From assembly GCF_000812685.1 (NCBI RefSeq), contig NZ_JWIF01000064.1, forward strand, positions 1 through 64,000: DNA of 64,000 nucleotides. The letters are read 5' to 3'. Below the pieces are notes generated by a model. The model saw only the letters and a program-made list of their open reading frames with translations. It did no database searches and had not been told where the DNA came from. The position numbers were made by a program, and so were the translations under genes. This DNA comes from Halocynthiibacter namhaensis (GTDB lineage: Bacteria; Pseudomonadota; Alphaproteobacteria; Rhodobacterales; Rhodobacteraceae). Numbering within the stretch: the stretch's first letter is position 1; each line of letters opens with the position of its first letter. Positions 26,559 to 36,212 of this stretch are shown here, piece after piece.

Positions 26559-26765
26559 TCACCAATGTGGCGGCCGTTCATCTGTCATCATAGCGGTGCC
26601 GCCTGCATCAAGCTCTCGCCCTGCTTCGCGTTCCATCAACATTTCTGAACGGCGTGTTAAAATCGCCAATTCGCGTTCTTGGCGGACGACGATATCAGAC
26701 AGTTCTTCCACCGCGCGGGTGAGATGGGCAATCTGTTCTTCAAGATGTAGTGTTTTATCAGACAT
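26559..26765 (-). CDS. slyX: SlyX family protein
   Basis: A 68-residue coiled-coil protein of the SlyX family, whose function is unknown. The N-terminal HLEEQIAHLTRAVEELSDIV and the following heptads (ERELAILTRRSEMLMERE) are diagnostic, as is the C-terminal ERPPHW. A GTG two codons upstream (26771) is possible, but ATG at 26765 begins the usual MSDKTLHLEEQ. It follows phhA on the same strand with an 18-bp gap, so the two may be cotranscribed. Confidence 0.85.
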   Translation of the reverse strand: MSDKTLHLEEQIAHLTRAVEELSDIVVRQERELAILTRRSEMLMEREAGRELDAGGTAMMTDERPPHW

Positions 26766-26783
26766 GCCCACGGCATAAGGGGT

Positions 26784-27575
26784 TCAGGGCGCGGGGTCAA
26801 ACAGAGGTGGTAGATCACCTTCAAGTTTGGCGGCATCAATCATCGCGGCAAGATCGTTGTCTAGCGATCTGGTCAGTGTCTCAAAGCTATCAATCGCGAA
26901 ATATATCGGCTGCACGATATCAATTCGATAAGGTGTGCGCAGCACCTCCATCAGGTCAAAATCGCGAATTTCAGCCCGACCGCTCAGCGCGTTCTCAACC
27001 TCGGCAGGTGATGATGCAATGCCCGCTCCGAACCCACGTGGCCCATCTTTGGTGTGGATCATGCCGAATTCAATCGTGAACCAAAACAGCCGAAACATAT
27101 GCCAACTGTACCCTTTCCCTAGGGTGAGGGCGCGTTTGCCAAAGGCTTCGATGAAATCGCAATAGGCGCGATCTGTCAAAAGGGGGCAATGGCCAAAAAC
27201 TTCGTGAAATAAATCGGGTTCCTCAATGTAGTCGATATCCTCGCGACGGCGCAGGAAGGTGGCCACCGGGAATTTACGTTCCGACAATAGGGTGAAAAAT
27301 CGGGTTGGTGGGATGATTGCGGGCACGCCTTCAACCCCGGCGCCTGTCAGTCGCTGCAATCGTGTGTTTATGTCAACAACTTGGGGTACTTGATCGCTGA
27401 TCAGCCCCAAAGCGGATATGCCGTCAAAATAGCTGTCGACCATTTTGCCTTTCAGTCCCGCAACTTGGCGGTCGAATAGGTCTTTCCACACGTCGTGGTT
27501 TTCTTGCGAATAGGGATAGCGGCCATGGATGTCAGCGCTGAGCGACGTGTATTCCTGTTTGTTTAGATCAAGCAT
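26784..27575 (-). CDS. phhA: phenylalanine 4-monooxygenase
   Basis: Iron- and tetrahydropterin-dependent hydroxylation of phenylalanine to tyrosine in the cytoplasm. At 263 residues it has the single-domain bacterial size, without an ACT regulatory domain. The iron ligands are visible: two histidines in DLFHEVFGHCPLL and the glutamate in FWFTIEFGMI. The pterin-binding region (RREDIDYIEEPD) precedes them. A divergent Lrp/AsnC gene lies 109 bp away and likely regulates it in response to aromatic amino acids, by analogy with other phhA loci. Confidence 0.94.
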   Translation of the reverse strand: MLDLNKQEYTSLSADIHGRYPYSQENHDVWKDLFDRQVAGLKGKMVDSYFDGISALGLISDQVPQVVDINTRLQRLTGAGVEGVPAIIPPTRFFTLLSERKFPVATFLRRREDIDYIEEPDLFHEVFGHCPLLTDRAYCDFIEAFGKRALTLGKGYSWHMFRLFWFTIEFGMIHTKDGPRGFGAGIASSPAEVENALSGRAEIRDFDLMEVLRTPYRIDIVQPIYFAIDSFETLTRSLDNDLAAMIDAAKLEGDLPPLFDPAP

Positions 27576-27684
27576 GGCGTATCTCCCTTTTGATCTAGAA
27601 TAGGGACTTCGCTTGACAACATTCTTTCAGAATGGCCCAAGCTTTGATAGTATTTGACTGAAATTTACCAATTTGGGCGGTAAT

Positions 27685-28143
27685 ATGGAATTATCTCATC
27701 AACAAAAGGCCTTATTGCGGGAAATTCAGCATGATTCATCGTTGTCCGTGGCAGAGTTGGCCGAACGTACGGGGACGGCCCAAAGCACCGCTTGGCGACG
27801 CCTTCAGGAATTTGACGCAAGTGGCGTTGTTCGGGGGCGTGTTGTGCTTTTGGATCCGGATAAAGTGGATGCCGGATTCTGTGTGTTTGCCAACATCACG
27901 CTTGCTGACCATTCTGAACAAGCCATCGCTGGGTTTGATTCCCTTGTCAAAAACCATCCTGAAATTCAGGAGTGCCATAAGCTGACGGGCAGTGCTGATT
28001 ATATCCTGAAAATTCGCACAAAAGACGTCGCGGCTTATGAGGATTTCATGACGCGAAATTTGCTGCGAAGCGCCTACGTGGGTGCGGTTGCGTCATCGGT
28101 TTCCCTGAAACAGCTTAAATCGACAACTGAACTGCCGCTTTAA
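27685..28143 (+). CDS. Lrp/AsnC family transcriptional regulator
   Basis: A 152-residue feast-famine regulator. It has an N-terminal winged helix-turn-helix (SVAELAERTGTAQSTAWRRLQEFDASGVV) and a C-terminal RAM ligand domain with the G-x-x-D-type segment CHKLTGSADYILKIRTKD. The frame opens at a TTG at 27673, but ATG at 27685 has GGCGG 4-5 nt upstream and starts the usual MELSHQQKALL. It is divergent from phhA, so phenylalanine or tyrosine catabolism is the probable regulon. The effector is inferred. Confidence 0.88.
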   Translation: MELSHQQKALLREIQHDSSLSVAELAERTGTAQSTAWRRLQEFDASGVVRGRVVLLDPDKVDAGFCVFANITLADHSEQAIAGFDSLVKNHPEIQECHKLTGSADYILKIRTKDVAAYEDFMTRNLLRSAYVGAVASSVSLKQLKSTTELPL

Positions 28144-28236
28144 GCCGCAGTTCGCGCCGTAAAACACCTGTCACCTTGCCCCAAAGGCGCACGCGGGTTA
28201 CAGGTGCGCGTGAATTATGATCCAAAGGTAAGACCA

Positions 28237-29724
28237 ATGGCCAAAGTTAAGAAATCTCCACGTCCCAAGGCAGAAACCCCCAAAGGCTTCCGCGACTATT
28301 TTGGACATGAGGTGCACGAGCGCAAAGCGATGCTCGATGCAATTGGTTCTGTGTATCATACCTATGGTTTTGAGGCGCTGGAAAGCTCTGCTGTGGAAAC
28401 TGTCGAAGCGCTGGGCAAGTTCCTTCCCGATGTGGATCGTCCCAATGAAGGTGTCTTCGCTTGGCAGGAATATGAAGACGATGGCAATGGTGATTGGATG
28501 GCGTTGCGCTATGATCTGACGGCCCCTTTGGCGCGTGTCTATGCGCAACACCGCAATGATTTGCCCGCGCCTTATCGCCGTTTTGCGATGGGGCCTGTCT
28601 GGCGCAATGAAAAACCAGGCCCTGGCCGTTTCCGCCAATTCTATCAATGCGATGCGGACACTGTTGGCGCGCCGTCTGTGGCGGCTGATGCTGAAATCTG
28701 CGCGATGCTTGCGGATGTGCTGGAAAAAGTTGGCATTGCGCGCGGTGATTATATTGTGCGTGTGAACAACCGCAAAGTGTTGAACGGCGTCCTTGAATTG
28801 ATGGGCTTGTCAGATGACGCGCAACGCAATGACGTTCTGCGCACCATTGATAAGTTCGACAAAGTGGGTGAATCCGGTGTGCGTGAACTGCTGACCGAGG
28901 GGCGTAAAGATGCTTCTGGTGCTTTCATCGACGGTGTTGGTCTTGAGGCGGCACAAGCCGAACCGGTGATCGCGTTTTTGACATCCAAAGGTGGCAGCAT
29001 TGATGCGACGTTAACCAATTTGGCAGCAGCCGTTGGCGAATCCGCTGTGGGTGCTGAAGGCGTGGCCGAGCTGCGTCAAATTGCAGACCTGCTGAAAGCT
29101 CAAGGCTATGGCTCGGATCAGGTGGATATTGATCCATCCGTTGTGCGTGGTCTTGGCTATTACACCGGCCCGGTTTTTGAAGCGGAACTGACCTTTGACA
29201 TCCAAGATGAAAAAGGCCGCACGCGCCAGTTTGGTTCTGTTGCTGGTGGTGGTCGCTATGATGATCTGGTGAAACGTTTCACCGGCCAAGCCGTGCCTGC
29301 GACGGGTGTTTCCATTGGTGTTGATCGCCTGCTTGCAGCGCTTCGCATGAAAGGTCGCGCGGCATCAGCCGGCCCCGGTCCTGTGGTTGTGACTGTGATG
29401 GATCGCGATCGTATGGCGGATTATCAGGCGATGGTGTCTGATCTGCGCCAGGCGGGTATTCGTGCCGAAGTCTATCTAGGCAACCCAAAAAACTTTGGTA
29501 ACCAATTGAAATACGCGGATAAACGTCAATCTCCTGTTGCGGTTATCCAAGGTGGTGACGAAGCGGAACGTGACGTTGTACAGATCAAGGACTTGGTTCT
29601 TGGTGCAAAAATTGCCGAAAGCGCGACATTGGAAGAATGGAAAGCCCAGCCTGCTCAACGCGAAATTCCCCGCGCTGATTTGGTCGCTGAGGTACGTAAA
29701 ATCCTTGAAGGAACCGCCGGATGA
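28237..29724 (+). CDS. hisS: histidyl-tRNA synthetase
   Basis: Class II aminoacyl-tRNA synthetase that charges tRNA-His. Motif 1 region ([12 protein letters not shown]), motif 2 ([23 protein letters not shown]), the histidine-binding [12 protein letters not shown] and motif 3 ([15 protein letters not shown]) are all present, followed by the C-terminal anticodon-binding domain ([15 protein letters not shown]). The frame opens at a GTG at 28204. ATG at 28237, preceded by AAAGGTAAG, gives the natural 495-residue protein. It overlaps hisZ by 4 bp. The arrangement hisS-hisZ-hisG is common in alphaproteobacteria. Confidence 0.95.
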   Translation: MAKVKKSPRPKAETPKGFRDYFGHEVHERKAMLDAIGSVYHTYGFEALESSAVETVEALGKFLPDVDRPNEGVFAWQEYEDDGNGDWMALRYDLTAPLARVYAQHRNDLPAPYRRFAMGPVWRNEKPGPGRFRQFYQCDADTVGAPSVAADAEICAMLADVLEKVGIARGDYIVRVNNRKVLNGVLELMGLSDDAQRNDVLRTIDKFDKVGESGVRELLTEGRKDASGAFIDGVGLEAAQAEPVIAFLTSKGGSIDATLTNLAAAVGESAVGAEGVAELRQIADLLKAQGYGSDQVDIDPSVVRGLGYYTGPVFEAELTFDIQDEKGRTRQFGSVAGGGRYDDLVKRFTGQAVPATGVSIGVDRLLAALRMKGRAASAGPGPVVVTVMDRDRMADYQAMVSDLRQAGIRAEVYLGNPKNFGNQLKYADKRQSPVAVIQGGDEAERDVVQIKDLVLGAKIAESATLEEWKAQPAQREIPRADLVAEVRKILEGTAG

Positions 29725-30827
29725 GCTGCAACAGTGAAATGTTTCTGCGCCAAGCGGCCGAAGCGGCCCGTCTGCGGTCTTTCTTTGAAATGTCCGGCGC
29801 ACAACTGGTTGAAGCAGACATGTTGCAACCGGCTGAGGTCCTTTTGGACCTTTACGGCGAAGACATCCGGGCCCGCGCTTATGTGACGTCTGACCCCTTG
29901 CGGGGGGAGCTGATGTTGCGCCCGGATTTCACCGTGCCCGTGGTGCAGATGCATATGAACCATGGTGCCGAACCTGCGCGCTATACCTATTCTGGTAAGG
30001 TTTTTCGACGCCAAGAAGAAGACCTTGGTCGCGCCAGTGAATATTTGCAGGTTGGCTATGAGGTTTTTGATCGTGATGACCCTGCCGGCGCAGATGCCGA
30101 GGTATTTGCACTGTTTAACGGGGTACTGCGCGGCAAGGGTTTGACGGCTGTGACCGGTGACATGGGCATTTTGCGTGCCGCGATTTCGGGCCTGTCCACA
30201 TCGGATCGGCGCAAGGCTGCGCTGGAACGTCATATCTGGCGGCCGCGAAAATTCCGTAGCCTTTTGGATCGCTATTCCAACCGGACGCCTCTGCCTGCTG
30301 TGCGTGTCAAACTGTTGGAACTCATGGATACTAATTCTGTTGATGTTTTGCTTGAAAATGCCGGGGCTCAGGTTGGCTTGCGTCGCGAAGCTGACGTGCG
30401 GGCCCGCCTTGAGGTGATCAAAGCGGATGCCCAGGAACAACCGATTTCGCGTTCCGAAGCCGAGATGTTGGAAGAAATCCTGACCTTGCGTGCCCCTGCG
30501 CCACAAGCGCTCAGCACCTTGCGTGATATCGCTGTTGATCTGCCCAAAGTGAACGGCGCGATTGAAGGCTTTGAAACACGTCTGAATGCTATGGCCCAAC
30601 GTGGTATTGATGTGGCAAATCTTGATTTTGACGCAAGTCACGGGCGCAGTTCGATGGAATATTATGATGGCTTTGTGTTCAGTTTTCTCAAGCCTGGCCA
30701 GCCACCTGTTGCCACCGGTGGGCGCTATGATGCTTTGACCAAAGTTCTGGGTCAGGGGCGGTCTATCCCCGCTGTTGGCGGCGTGATCCGCCCTGATCTG
30801 TTGATAAATGCGGAGAGCGCGCAATGA
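29721..30827 (+). CDS. hisZ: ATP phosphoribosyltransferase regulatory subunit HisZ
   Basis: A 368-residue paralog of the HisRS catalytic core without synthetase activity. It assembles with short-form HisG to make the first enzyme of histidine biosynthesis and confers histidine feedback. Class II-like segments are visible ([70 protein letters not shown]), and there is no anticodon-binding domain. Overlaps of 4 bp with hisS and hisG imply translational coupling. The short HisG downstream confirms the need for HisZ. Confidence 0.94.
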   Translation: MSCNSEMFLRQAAEAARLRSFFEMSGAQLVEADMLQPAEVLLDLYGEDIRARAYVTSDPLRGELMLRPDFTVPVVQMHMNHGAEPARYTYSGKVFRRQEEDLGRASEYLQVGYEVFDRDDPAGADAEVFALFNGVLRGKGLTAVTGDMGILRAAISGLSTSDRRKAALERHIWRPRKFRSLLDRYSNRTPLPAVRVKLLELMDTNSVDVLLENAGAQVGLRREADVRARLEVIKADAQEQPISRSEAEMLEEILTLRAPAPQALSTLRDIAVDLPKVNGAIEGFETRLNAMAQRGIDVANLDFDASHGRSSMEYYDGFVFSFLKPGQPPVATGGRYDALTKVLGQGRSIPAVGGVIRPDLLINAESAQ

Positions 30828-31516
30828 CCCTGAAACTTGGTGTGCCGTCCAAAGGGCGATTGATGGAAAAAACCTTTGCTTGGTTTGGCAAGCATGGGAT
30901 CGAATTGTCGCGCAGCGGGTCTGATCGCGAATATGCAGGGGCTGTCACAGGCGTTGAAGACGTGGAACTTGTTCTGTTGTCCGCCAGTGAAATCCCGCGT
31001 GAATTGTCAGCCGGGCGCATTCACTTGGGCGTCACCGGCACAGACCTTGTGCGCGAGAAATTGGCAGCTTGGGAAAGCCAAGTTGAAGAACTTGCACCAA
31101 TGGGGTTTGGTCAGGCGGATCTTATCATCGCGGTGCCGAAATTCTGGGTTGATGTGGAATCACTTGAGGACCTGGATGCAGCCGCCGCCGCGTTTCGGAC
31201 CGAACATGGTTTCCGTCTGCGCATTGCCACGAAATACCACCGCTTGATTCGTGAGTTTCTGCGCGAGCATGGTGTTGCGGATTATCAGCTGGTCGACAGC
31301 CAAGGTGCGACCGAAGGGGCCGTAAAAAACGAAACCGCCGAAGCCATCGCCGATATCACATCAACCGGTGAAACATTGCGTGCAAATCACCTTAAGATCT
31401 TGCCCGACGGTCTTGTGCATCGGTCACAAGCCACGCTGTTGCGATCGCGCAAAGCCTGTTGGAAGAACGGCGAGAAAGATATTTTAAAAACCCTGACCGC
31501 TGCCTTAAAGCTGTAA
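30824..31516 (+). CDS. hisG: ATP phosphoribosyltransferase, short form
   Basis: Catalyses condensation of ATP and PRPP, the first step of histidine synthesis. At 230 residues it is the short form lacking the C-terminal ACT-like domain, hence dependent on HisZ. Family stretches: LKLGVPSKGRLMEKT, GVTGTDLVREKL and, in the PRPP loop region, DSQGATEGAVKNETAEAIADITSTGETL. A perfect 9-bp inverted repeat (CTGCCTTAA/TTAAGGCAG, 31500-31529) spans its stop codon but lacks a T-run, so I do not call it a terminator. Confidence 0.95.
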   Translation: MTLKLGVPSKGRLMEKTFAWFGKHGIELSRSGSDREYAGAVTGVEDVELVLLSASEIPRELSAGRIHLGVTGTDLVREKLAAWESQVEELAPMGFGQADLIIAVPKFWVDVESLEDLDAAAAAFRTEHGFRLRIATKYHRLIREFLREHGVADYQLVDSQGATEGAVKNETAEAIADITSTGETLRANHLKILPDGLVHRSQATLLRSRKACWKNGEKDILKTLTAALKL

Positions 31517-31556
31517 TGGGTTAAGGCAGCCTAGGTTGTGCCGGGCATGGGCCGTT

Positions 31557-31985
31557 TTAGCGCAACCCAATGTCGGCCAATGCAGTTGCCAGTTCCGCTG
31601 GCAGCGTGTCATCTGAGGCGCGCGATTTTGGCAAATCAACGGGGGCGTCTTCGCCCTTGAGATAACGCCATCCCTGAAAAGCGCGGCGTGGGGCAGGGGC
31701 GGTCTCGATGATTTCCGGGGCCATGATAATTCCGCAACGCCTGATTCCATCGGCACCAATAATTTCGTCAAAACGAAGAATCGTCTGGCGCGCTTGAACG
31801 ACGCCCTTTATGACCCAGTACAGCGACCCACCGGCAAGAATCTCGGCTTCGCGCTTCGGCCACATCCGCGTCACATGGCGCGTCGGGCTATGATCATTTG
31901 GTCCGTTATGGGCCGCGCGGGATTCGCGCAAATGATCGACAGAATCGATTCCAACGCATAATTTAAGGATATGTAGCTGGGCCAT
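31557..31985 (-). CDS. DUF1489 family protein
   Basis: A 142-residue protein of a family known mainly from alphaproteobacteria and without assigned function. Typical stretches are HILKLCVGIDSVDHLRESR, the central MWPKREAEILAGGSLYWVIKGVVQARQTIL, and RPRRAFQGWRYL-like PRRAFQGWRYLKGEDAP. The open frame runs back to 32276 into nrdJ, but the ATG at 31985 gives the family's normal N-terminus (MAQLHILKLCVG). It is convergent with hisG and divergent from nrdJ. Confidence 0.82.
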   Translation of the reverse strand: MAQLHILKLCVGIDSVDHLRESRAAHNGPNDHSPTRHVTRMWPKREAEILAGGSLYWVIKGVVQARQTILRFDEIIGADGIRRCGIIMAPEIIETAPAPRRAFQGWRYLKGEDAPVDLPKSRASDDTLPAELATALADIGLR

Positions 31986-32127
31986 AAATCGCCTATATAT
32001 GGTGTAAGTGTGTTGCGCAATGTCTATATTTTGATTTTTCGAGCGAAAAATAATTGACGCCTTCGCAGAGCACAGTTTATGCAGGCCACCAGAATTAACA
32101 CCATTTACCGATGTCAGGAAGCCGCCG

Positions 32128-34392
32128 ATGAGCCGTTTTGCCGCCCCTATTGCCGAACAGATTTGGGATATGAAATATCGCTTAAAAGAAGCGGATGGCA
32201 CAGCGATCGACGCGACCGTTGAAGACAGCTGGCGTCGTATTGCACGTTCACTTGCAGCCGTTGAAACAGACAGCAAATCTTGGGAAAAAAAGTTTTACGC
32301 AGCTTTGGAAGATTTCAAATTCTTGCCTGCTGGACGTATTGCTGCGGGCGCAGGCACCGGTCGCGCCGTGACCCTGTTCAACTGCTTTGTGATGGGCACT
32401 GTTCCAGACAGCATGGGCGGCATTTTCGACAATCTCAAAGAAGCCGCATTGACCATGCAGCAAGGTGGCGGAATCGGTTATGATTTCAGCACAATTCGCC
32501 CCCGCGGTGCAGATGTAAAAGGCGTTGCTGCCGATGCCTCTGGTCCGTTGTCTTTCATGGACGTGTGGGACGCAATGTGCCGCACGATTATGTCTGCGGG
32601 TTCACGTCGTGGCGCGATGATGGCAACCATGCGCTGTGACCACCCTGACATTGAACATTTCATTACGGCGAAATCTGACGCAGCCCGCCTGCGCATGTTT
32701 AACCTGTCCGTTTTGATCACCGATGATTTCATGGAAGCGGTGAAAGCCGACGGCCCATGGGAGCTGAAATTCGACGGCAAGATTTACCACACATTGAACG
32801 CGCGTGATCTGTGGAACCAGATCATGCAATCAACTTACAGCCAGGCTGAGCCAGGCGTAATTTTCATTGACCGTATCAACGCGATGAACAACTTGAACTA
32901 TTGCGAAGATATTGCATCGACCAACCCATGTGGCGAGCAGCCTTTGCCGCCTTATGGCGCGTGTTTGCTGGGTTCTATTAACCTTGCACGCCTGGTTGCC
33001 AACCCGTTTGAAACAGGTGCGGATCTGGATGAGGAACAGCTGAGTGAGTTGGTCGCGACCGCTGTGCGCATGATGGACAACGTTGTGGATGCGTCTCGTT
33101 TCCCACTTGAAGCTCAAGCGCGTGAGGCCGCTGCGAAACGTCGTATTGGCCTAGGCGTAACTGGCCTTGCGGATGCGTTGCTGATGACTGGCCTGGAATA
33201 TGGCACTGAGGAAGCGGCGCGTCAGACGGAAAGCTGGATGAAACGTATCGCGCGCGCCGCCTATCTGGCGTCAGTGGAACTTGCCAAGGAAAAAGGCGCG
33301 TTCCCATTGTTTGAAGCTGATAAATATTTGGCCTCTGGCAATATGATGCAGATGGATGATGACGTGCGCGCCGCGATTGCTGAAAACGGTATTCGCAACG
33401 CCTTGCTGACCTCAATCGCGCCAACGGGCACGATCAGCCTATATGCGGGCAACGTTAGTTCTGGGATCGAACCTGTGTTTGCATATGCTTATAATCGCAA
33501 GGTTTTGCAGAAAGACGGGTCGCGAACCGAAGAAGAAGTCGTTGATTACGCAGTGCAAATGTGGCGCGATAAGTTTGGTGATAAAGAATTGCCCAGCTAT
33601 TTCGTGAACGCACAGACCCTTGCACCTGCAGCCCATGTGCGCATGCAAGCCGCGGCGCAAAAATGGATCGATAGCTCCATTTCGAAAACCATCAACTGCC
33701 CCGAAGACATCAACTTTGATGACTTTAAGGAAGTGTACATGCAGGCGTGGGACAGTGGCTGTAAGGGCTGCACAACCTACCGCCCCAACGATGTAACTGG
33801 TTCTGTTTTGTCTGTGTCCGAGACCAGCGAGAAGGCTCCAGCAGTTGATGCGGGTGCGGATGTTGTCTACATTTCCGAACCGCTTGATCGTCCGCAATCC
33901 TTGGAAGGCCATACTTACAAGCTGAAATGGCCTGATTCAGAACACGCGATTTACCTGACCGTGAATGATCTGTTGGTTGGTGGTCAGCGTCGCCCATTTG
34001 AGGTGTTCATCAATTCCAAGAACATGGAACATTACGCTTGGACCGTTGCCTTGACGCGGATGATCTCTGCCGTATTCCGCCGTGGCGGTGACGTGAGCTT
34101 TGTGGTCGAAGAGCTGAAAGCAGTCTTCGACCCACGTGGCGGCGCCTGGATGCAGGGCAAATACGTGCCATCAATTCTGGCGGCTATTGGCGGCGTGATT
34201 GAAACGCACCTGATCAGTACAGGTTTTATCGCGGGTGAAGGTATGGGTTTGAAATCAGACCCCCAAGCAGAAGTCGTACAAATCGGCGGAGCCCCACGTG
34301 GCAAAGCATGTCCATCCTGTGGTCAATTCGATTTGCAAATGGTTGAAGGCTGCATGACCTGTCGCAGCTGTGGCCACAGTAAGTGTGGCTGA
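32128..34392 (+). CDS. nrdJ: adenosylcobalamin-dependent ribonucleoside-diphosphate reductase (class II)
   Basis: Reduces ribonucleotides to deoxyribonucleotides using an adenosylcobalamin radical, independent of oxygen. The 754-residue chain has the catalytic barrel with NCFVMGTVPDS, the active-site loop NPCGEQPLPPYGACLLGSINLARL and SIAPTGTISLYAGNVSSGIEP. A TSCPD-type domain and a Cys-rich tail (CPSCGQFDLQMVEGCMTCRSCGHSKCG) then carry the reducing cysteines. No nrdAB genes are in the window. The cell's own cobalamin pathway lies 17-30 kb away. I looked for a B12 riboswitch in the 140 bp upstream and saw none. Confidence 0.93.
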   Translation: MSRFAAPIAEQIWDMKYRLKEADGTAIDATVEDSWRRIARSLAAVETDSKSWEKKFYAALEDFKFLPAGRIAAGAGTGRAVTLFNCFVMGTVPDSMGGIFDNLKEAALTMQQGGGIGYDFSTIRPRGADVKGVAADASGPLSFMDVWDAMCRTIMSAGSRRGAMMATMRCDHPDIEHFITAKSDAARLRMFNLSVLITDDFMEAVKADGPWELKFDGKIYHTLNARDLWNQIMQSTYSQAEPGVIFIDRINAMNNLNYCEDIASTNPCGEQPLPPYGACLLGSINLARLVANPFETGADLDEEQLSELVATAVRMMDNVVDASRFPLEAQAREAAAKRRIGLGVTGLADALLMTGLEYGTEEAARQTESWMKRIARAAYLASVELAKEKGAFPLFEADKYLASGNMMQMDDDVRAAIAENGIRNALLTSIAPTGTISLYAGNVSSGIEPVFAYAYNRKVLQKDGSRTEEEVVDYAVQMWRDKFGDKELPSYFVNAQTLAPAAHVRMQAAAQKWIDSSISKTINCPEDINFDDFKEVYMQAWDSGCKGCTTYRPNDVTGSVLSVSETSEKAPAVDAGADVVYISEPLDRPQSLEGHTYKLKWPDSEHAIYLTVNDLLVGGQRRPFEVFINSKNMEHYAWTVALTRMISAVFRRGGDVSFVVEELKAVFDPRGGAWMQGKYVPSILAAIGGVIETHLISTGFIAGEGMGLKSDPQAEVVQIGGAPRGKACPSCGQFDLQMVEGCMTCRSCGHSKCG

Positions 34393-34515
34393 CCGGCGTC
34401 TGGTTAAAAGGCAGATGTAACGGCCCCCATATAAGTGCCTTTTTTGGCCGTTCTGGCTGCCAGTGGGCTCCATAACTTTGCCTTTTTCCTGTAAGGCATT
34501 GAAAACATTGAATAG

Positions 34516-34552
34516 GAAATGCCGGCCCTTTTTGGGGTCGGCATTTTTTTGG
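34516..34552 (+). terminator. Rho-independent terminator of nrdJ
   Basis: AAATGCCGGCCC, a TTTTT loop and GGGGTCGGCATTT form a stem of about 11 bp with one wobble, followed by a run of T. Confidence 0.85.
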
Positions 34553-34576
34553 AGAGGTGGTCTGAGGGGCTAAACC

Positions 34577-34628
34577 TTGACTGAACCCTGAAGTCTTCTC
34601 ATTAAATGTTCCACAGGTTCCGGAACCT
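34577..34628 (+). promoter_or_regulatory. possible promoter and palindromic operator of the AAA+ ATPase gene
   Basis: TTGACT (34577-34582) and an AT-rich CATTAAAT about 17 nt later resemble a sigma-70 promoter. A perfect 14-bp palindrome, AGGTTCCGGAACCT (34615-34628), follows near the expected start site and could be an operator. The coding start is at 34707. The nrdJ-to-ATPase gap holds no other gene. Confidence 0.35.
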
Positions 34629-34706
34629 TTCATATTCATCAGCCGCCCCCATCAGGGTCGTGGCCATGCGCCGGGCAGACTTGCCTGGCTTTGAAAGGAT
34701 TCTGTT

Positions 34707-35969
34707 TTGACTCGTTCCACCACTCTGATCCCCGTCAGCCCCATCAGGTTTATTGGTGAACTACCAAGCGTTTACGTCATTGAAAATCGCCTGCAGATGT
34801 TCCTGCGGACACTGCGGGCGTTAAAGCAGGACAACAACCTGACGGCCGTGAAGCTCAACCCCCATAAAATTCCGAACTGGCGCGAGTTGATCGAAAAGCC
34901 TGACCGGCTCAAGATTGAACGCCGGGCTTTGCGCTATCTGGAGCTGCTGGGAAATAAATCCGGCATGGCCCATCTGAACTCTGATGCGAAAGCCAAATTG
35001 GCCCCATTGCGCGGCGGCCTGCCAGTGTCGCGGATTGAAACGGAACATGAGGCTGATGAGATCGCTGCGGCCCTGCATGCTGAGATGCCCTGGATGGCGC
35101 GCGCAACCGAAGAGGTCTGGCATGGTCTGCGCGCCTCGGCCCGGGAGGGTTTACCGGGATTGCGGTTCAATCCGCTGGTTCTGGTTGGCCCGCCCGGCAT
35201 CGGCAAAAGCCATTGGACGCGGCGCCTGGCGCACCATCTGGTGGTGCCTACCACCACGCTTGAAGCCACGGGGGAGCCGGGATCCTTTGCCCTGGTCGGA
35301 ACGCAGAAAGGCTGGGGCAGTGCTTCACCAGGAAAGCTGGTGCAGACGGTCTTGTCCGAGCAGCACGCCGGGCCACTTGTGATCATCGATGAGGTGGAAA
35401 AAGCAGGAGAGGTGACATCAACGAAAGGATCGCGCCACACGTTGACAGATGCGCTGTTGCCCTTGCTGGAGCGTATGACGGCGCAGGCCTGGGAATGCCC
35501 GTATTTCCAGATCAGGTTTGACATGTCCTGGGCGAATTGGGTGATGACCGCGAACAGTCGAAATGGCTTGCCATCGCCGCTGCAAAGTCGATGTGTTGTG
35601 CTGGATCTGCCTGGCCTGTTGCCGGTTGATGAAGCCGTCCTGCCACCAAGCAAAACGGAAGCTGCACCATTGCTCGGTGTTACCCCCTACGCTTTGGATG
35701 CGATGATTGACAATCGGAACGCATCGCCGCTCATTCGCGCGATCACAGATGATGGGCCGGGGCCAACAAAGGTACGTATTGAGAAGTCAGAGATCATCAG
35801 ATTTAAGAAAGATTTCGTGACGCTGGGCGATTTGAAGAAGCTCTTCAGTCAACATCACACTGCTGTTCTAAAAAGATTACAGCAGGCTGGCGTCCCCCCC
35901 GTTCGAGATCCTAAAAAGCTGAAAGTATATCTATACCGAAGATCGGAGGCCCTGGCCGTTTTCTCCTAA
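34707..35969 (+). CDS. AAA+ ATPase with unusual C-terminus
   Basis: A 420-residue protein. Residues about 1-145 are a helical region of unknown fold. The AAA+ module follows, with Walker A GPPGIGKS near residue 160, LVGTQKGW, and Walker B LVIIDEVEKAG near 225-235. A sensor 1-like segment is also present (WVMTANSRNGLPSPLQSRC). The P-loop core resembles Lon-type ATPases, but no protease domain is present. From about residue 310 the sequence changes character: EAAPLLGVTPYALDAMI and FVTLGDLKKLFSQHHTAVLKRL each look like a helix-turn-helix of the TniQ/excisionase type. The DNA is also more AT-rich there, suggesting a fusion. A truncated second copy of the P-loop region follows at 36213. The role is unknown and may be linked to mobile DNA. 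Confidence 0.65.
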   Translation: MTRSTTLIPVSPIRFIGELPSVYVIENRLQMFLRTLRALKQDNNLTAVKLNPHKIPNWRELIEKPDRLKIERRALRYLELLGNKSGMAHLNSDAKAKLAPLRGGLPVSRIETEHEADEIAAALHAEMPWMARATEEVWHGLRASAREGLPGLRFNPLVLVGPPGIGKSHWTRRLAHHLVVPTTTLEATGEPGSFALVGTQKGWGSASPGKLVQTVLSEQHAGPLVIIDEVEKAGEVTSTKGSRHTLTDALLPLLERMTAQAWECPYFQIRFDMSWANWVMTANSRNGLPSPLQSRCVVLDLPGLLPVDEAVLPPSKTEAAPLLGVTPYALDAMIDNRNASPLIRAITDDGPGPTKVRIEKSEIIRFKKDFVTLGDLKKLFSQHHTAVLKRLQQAGVPPVRDPKKLKVYLYRRSEALAVFS

Positions 35970-35991
35970 GCTCAACATATATCTTAAACAC

Positions 35992-36017
35992 AGCCGCGTT
36001 TTTCGCGGCTTTTTTTT
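35992..36017 (+). terminator. Rho-independent terminator of the AAA+ ATPase gene
   Basis: AGCCGCG, a TTTTT loop and CGCGGCT form a perfect 7-bp stem followed by eight T residues. Confidence 0.9.
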
Positions 36018-36212
36018 GTGTGCGCGCCACAGGGCAGTTGCAATGTTTTGCTGGTTGAAATTGCAAAGTAGTTGGCGTTTTCGACCGAAGCGTTGGACGA
36101 ACCCCCTTATTTTATTGGGATTGTTTTGGTCGAGTTGCAAACTGTTTCTGGTTTTCACAGTGTGGCGTGTCATGCGACATGACCTAAACGTCTCAATAGG
36201 TCATTTTGGCTG

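Noticed and set aside
29655-30824. Minus-strand open frame of 389 codons opposite hisZ
   Set aside because: hisZ is certain and coupled to hisS and hisG. The antisense frame follows from its codon use.
31500-31529. Inverted repeat CTGCCTTAA/TTAAGGCAG at the hisG stop
   Set aside because: The pairing is perfect, but no T-run follows on either strand, so it is not called a terminator.
31986-32127. Cobalamin riboswitch or NrdR boxes before nrdJ
   Set aside because: No riboswitch core elements (such as GCCACTG with a GGGAAGGC block) were found, and I could not make out a convincing pair of NrdR boxes.
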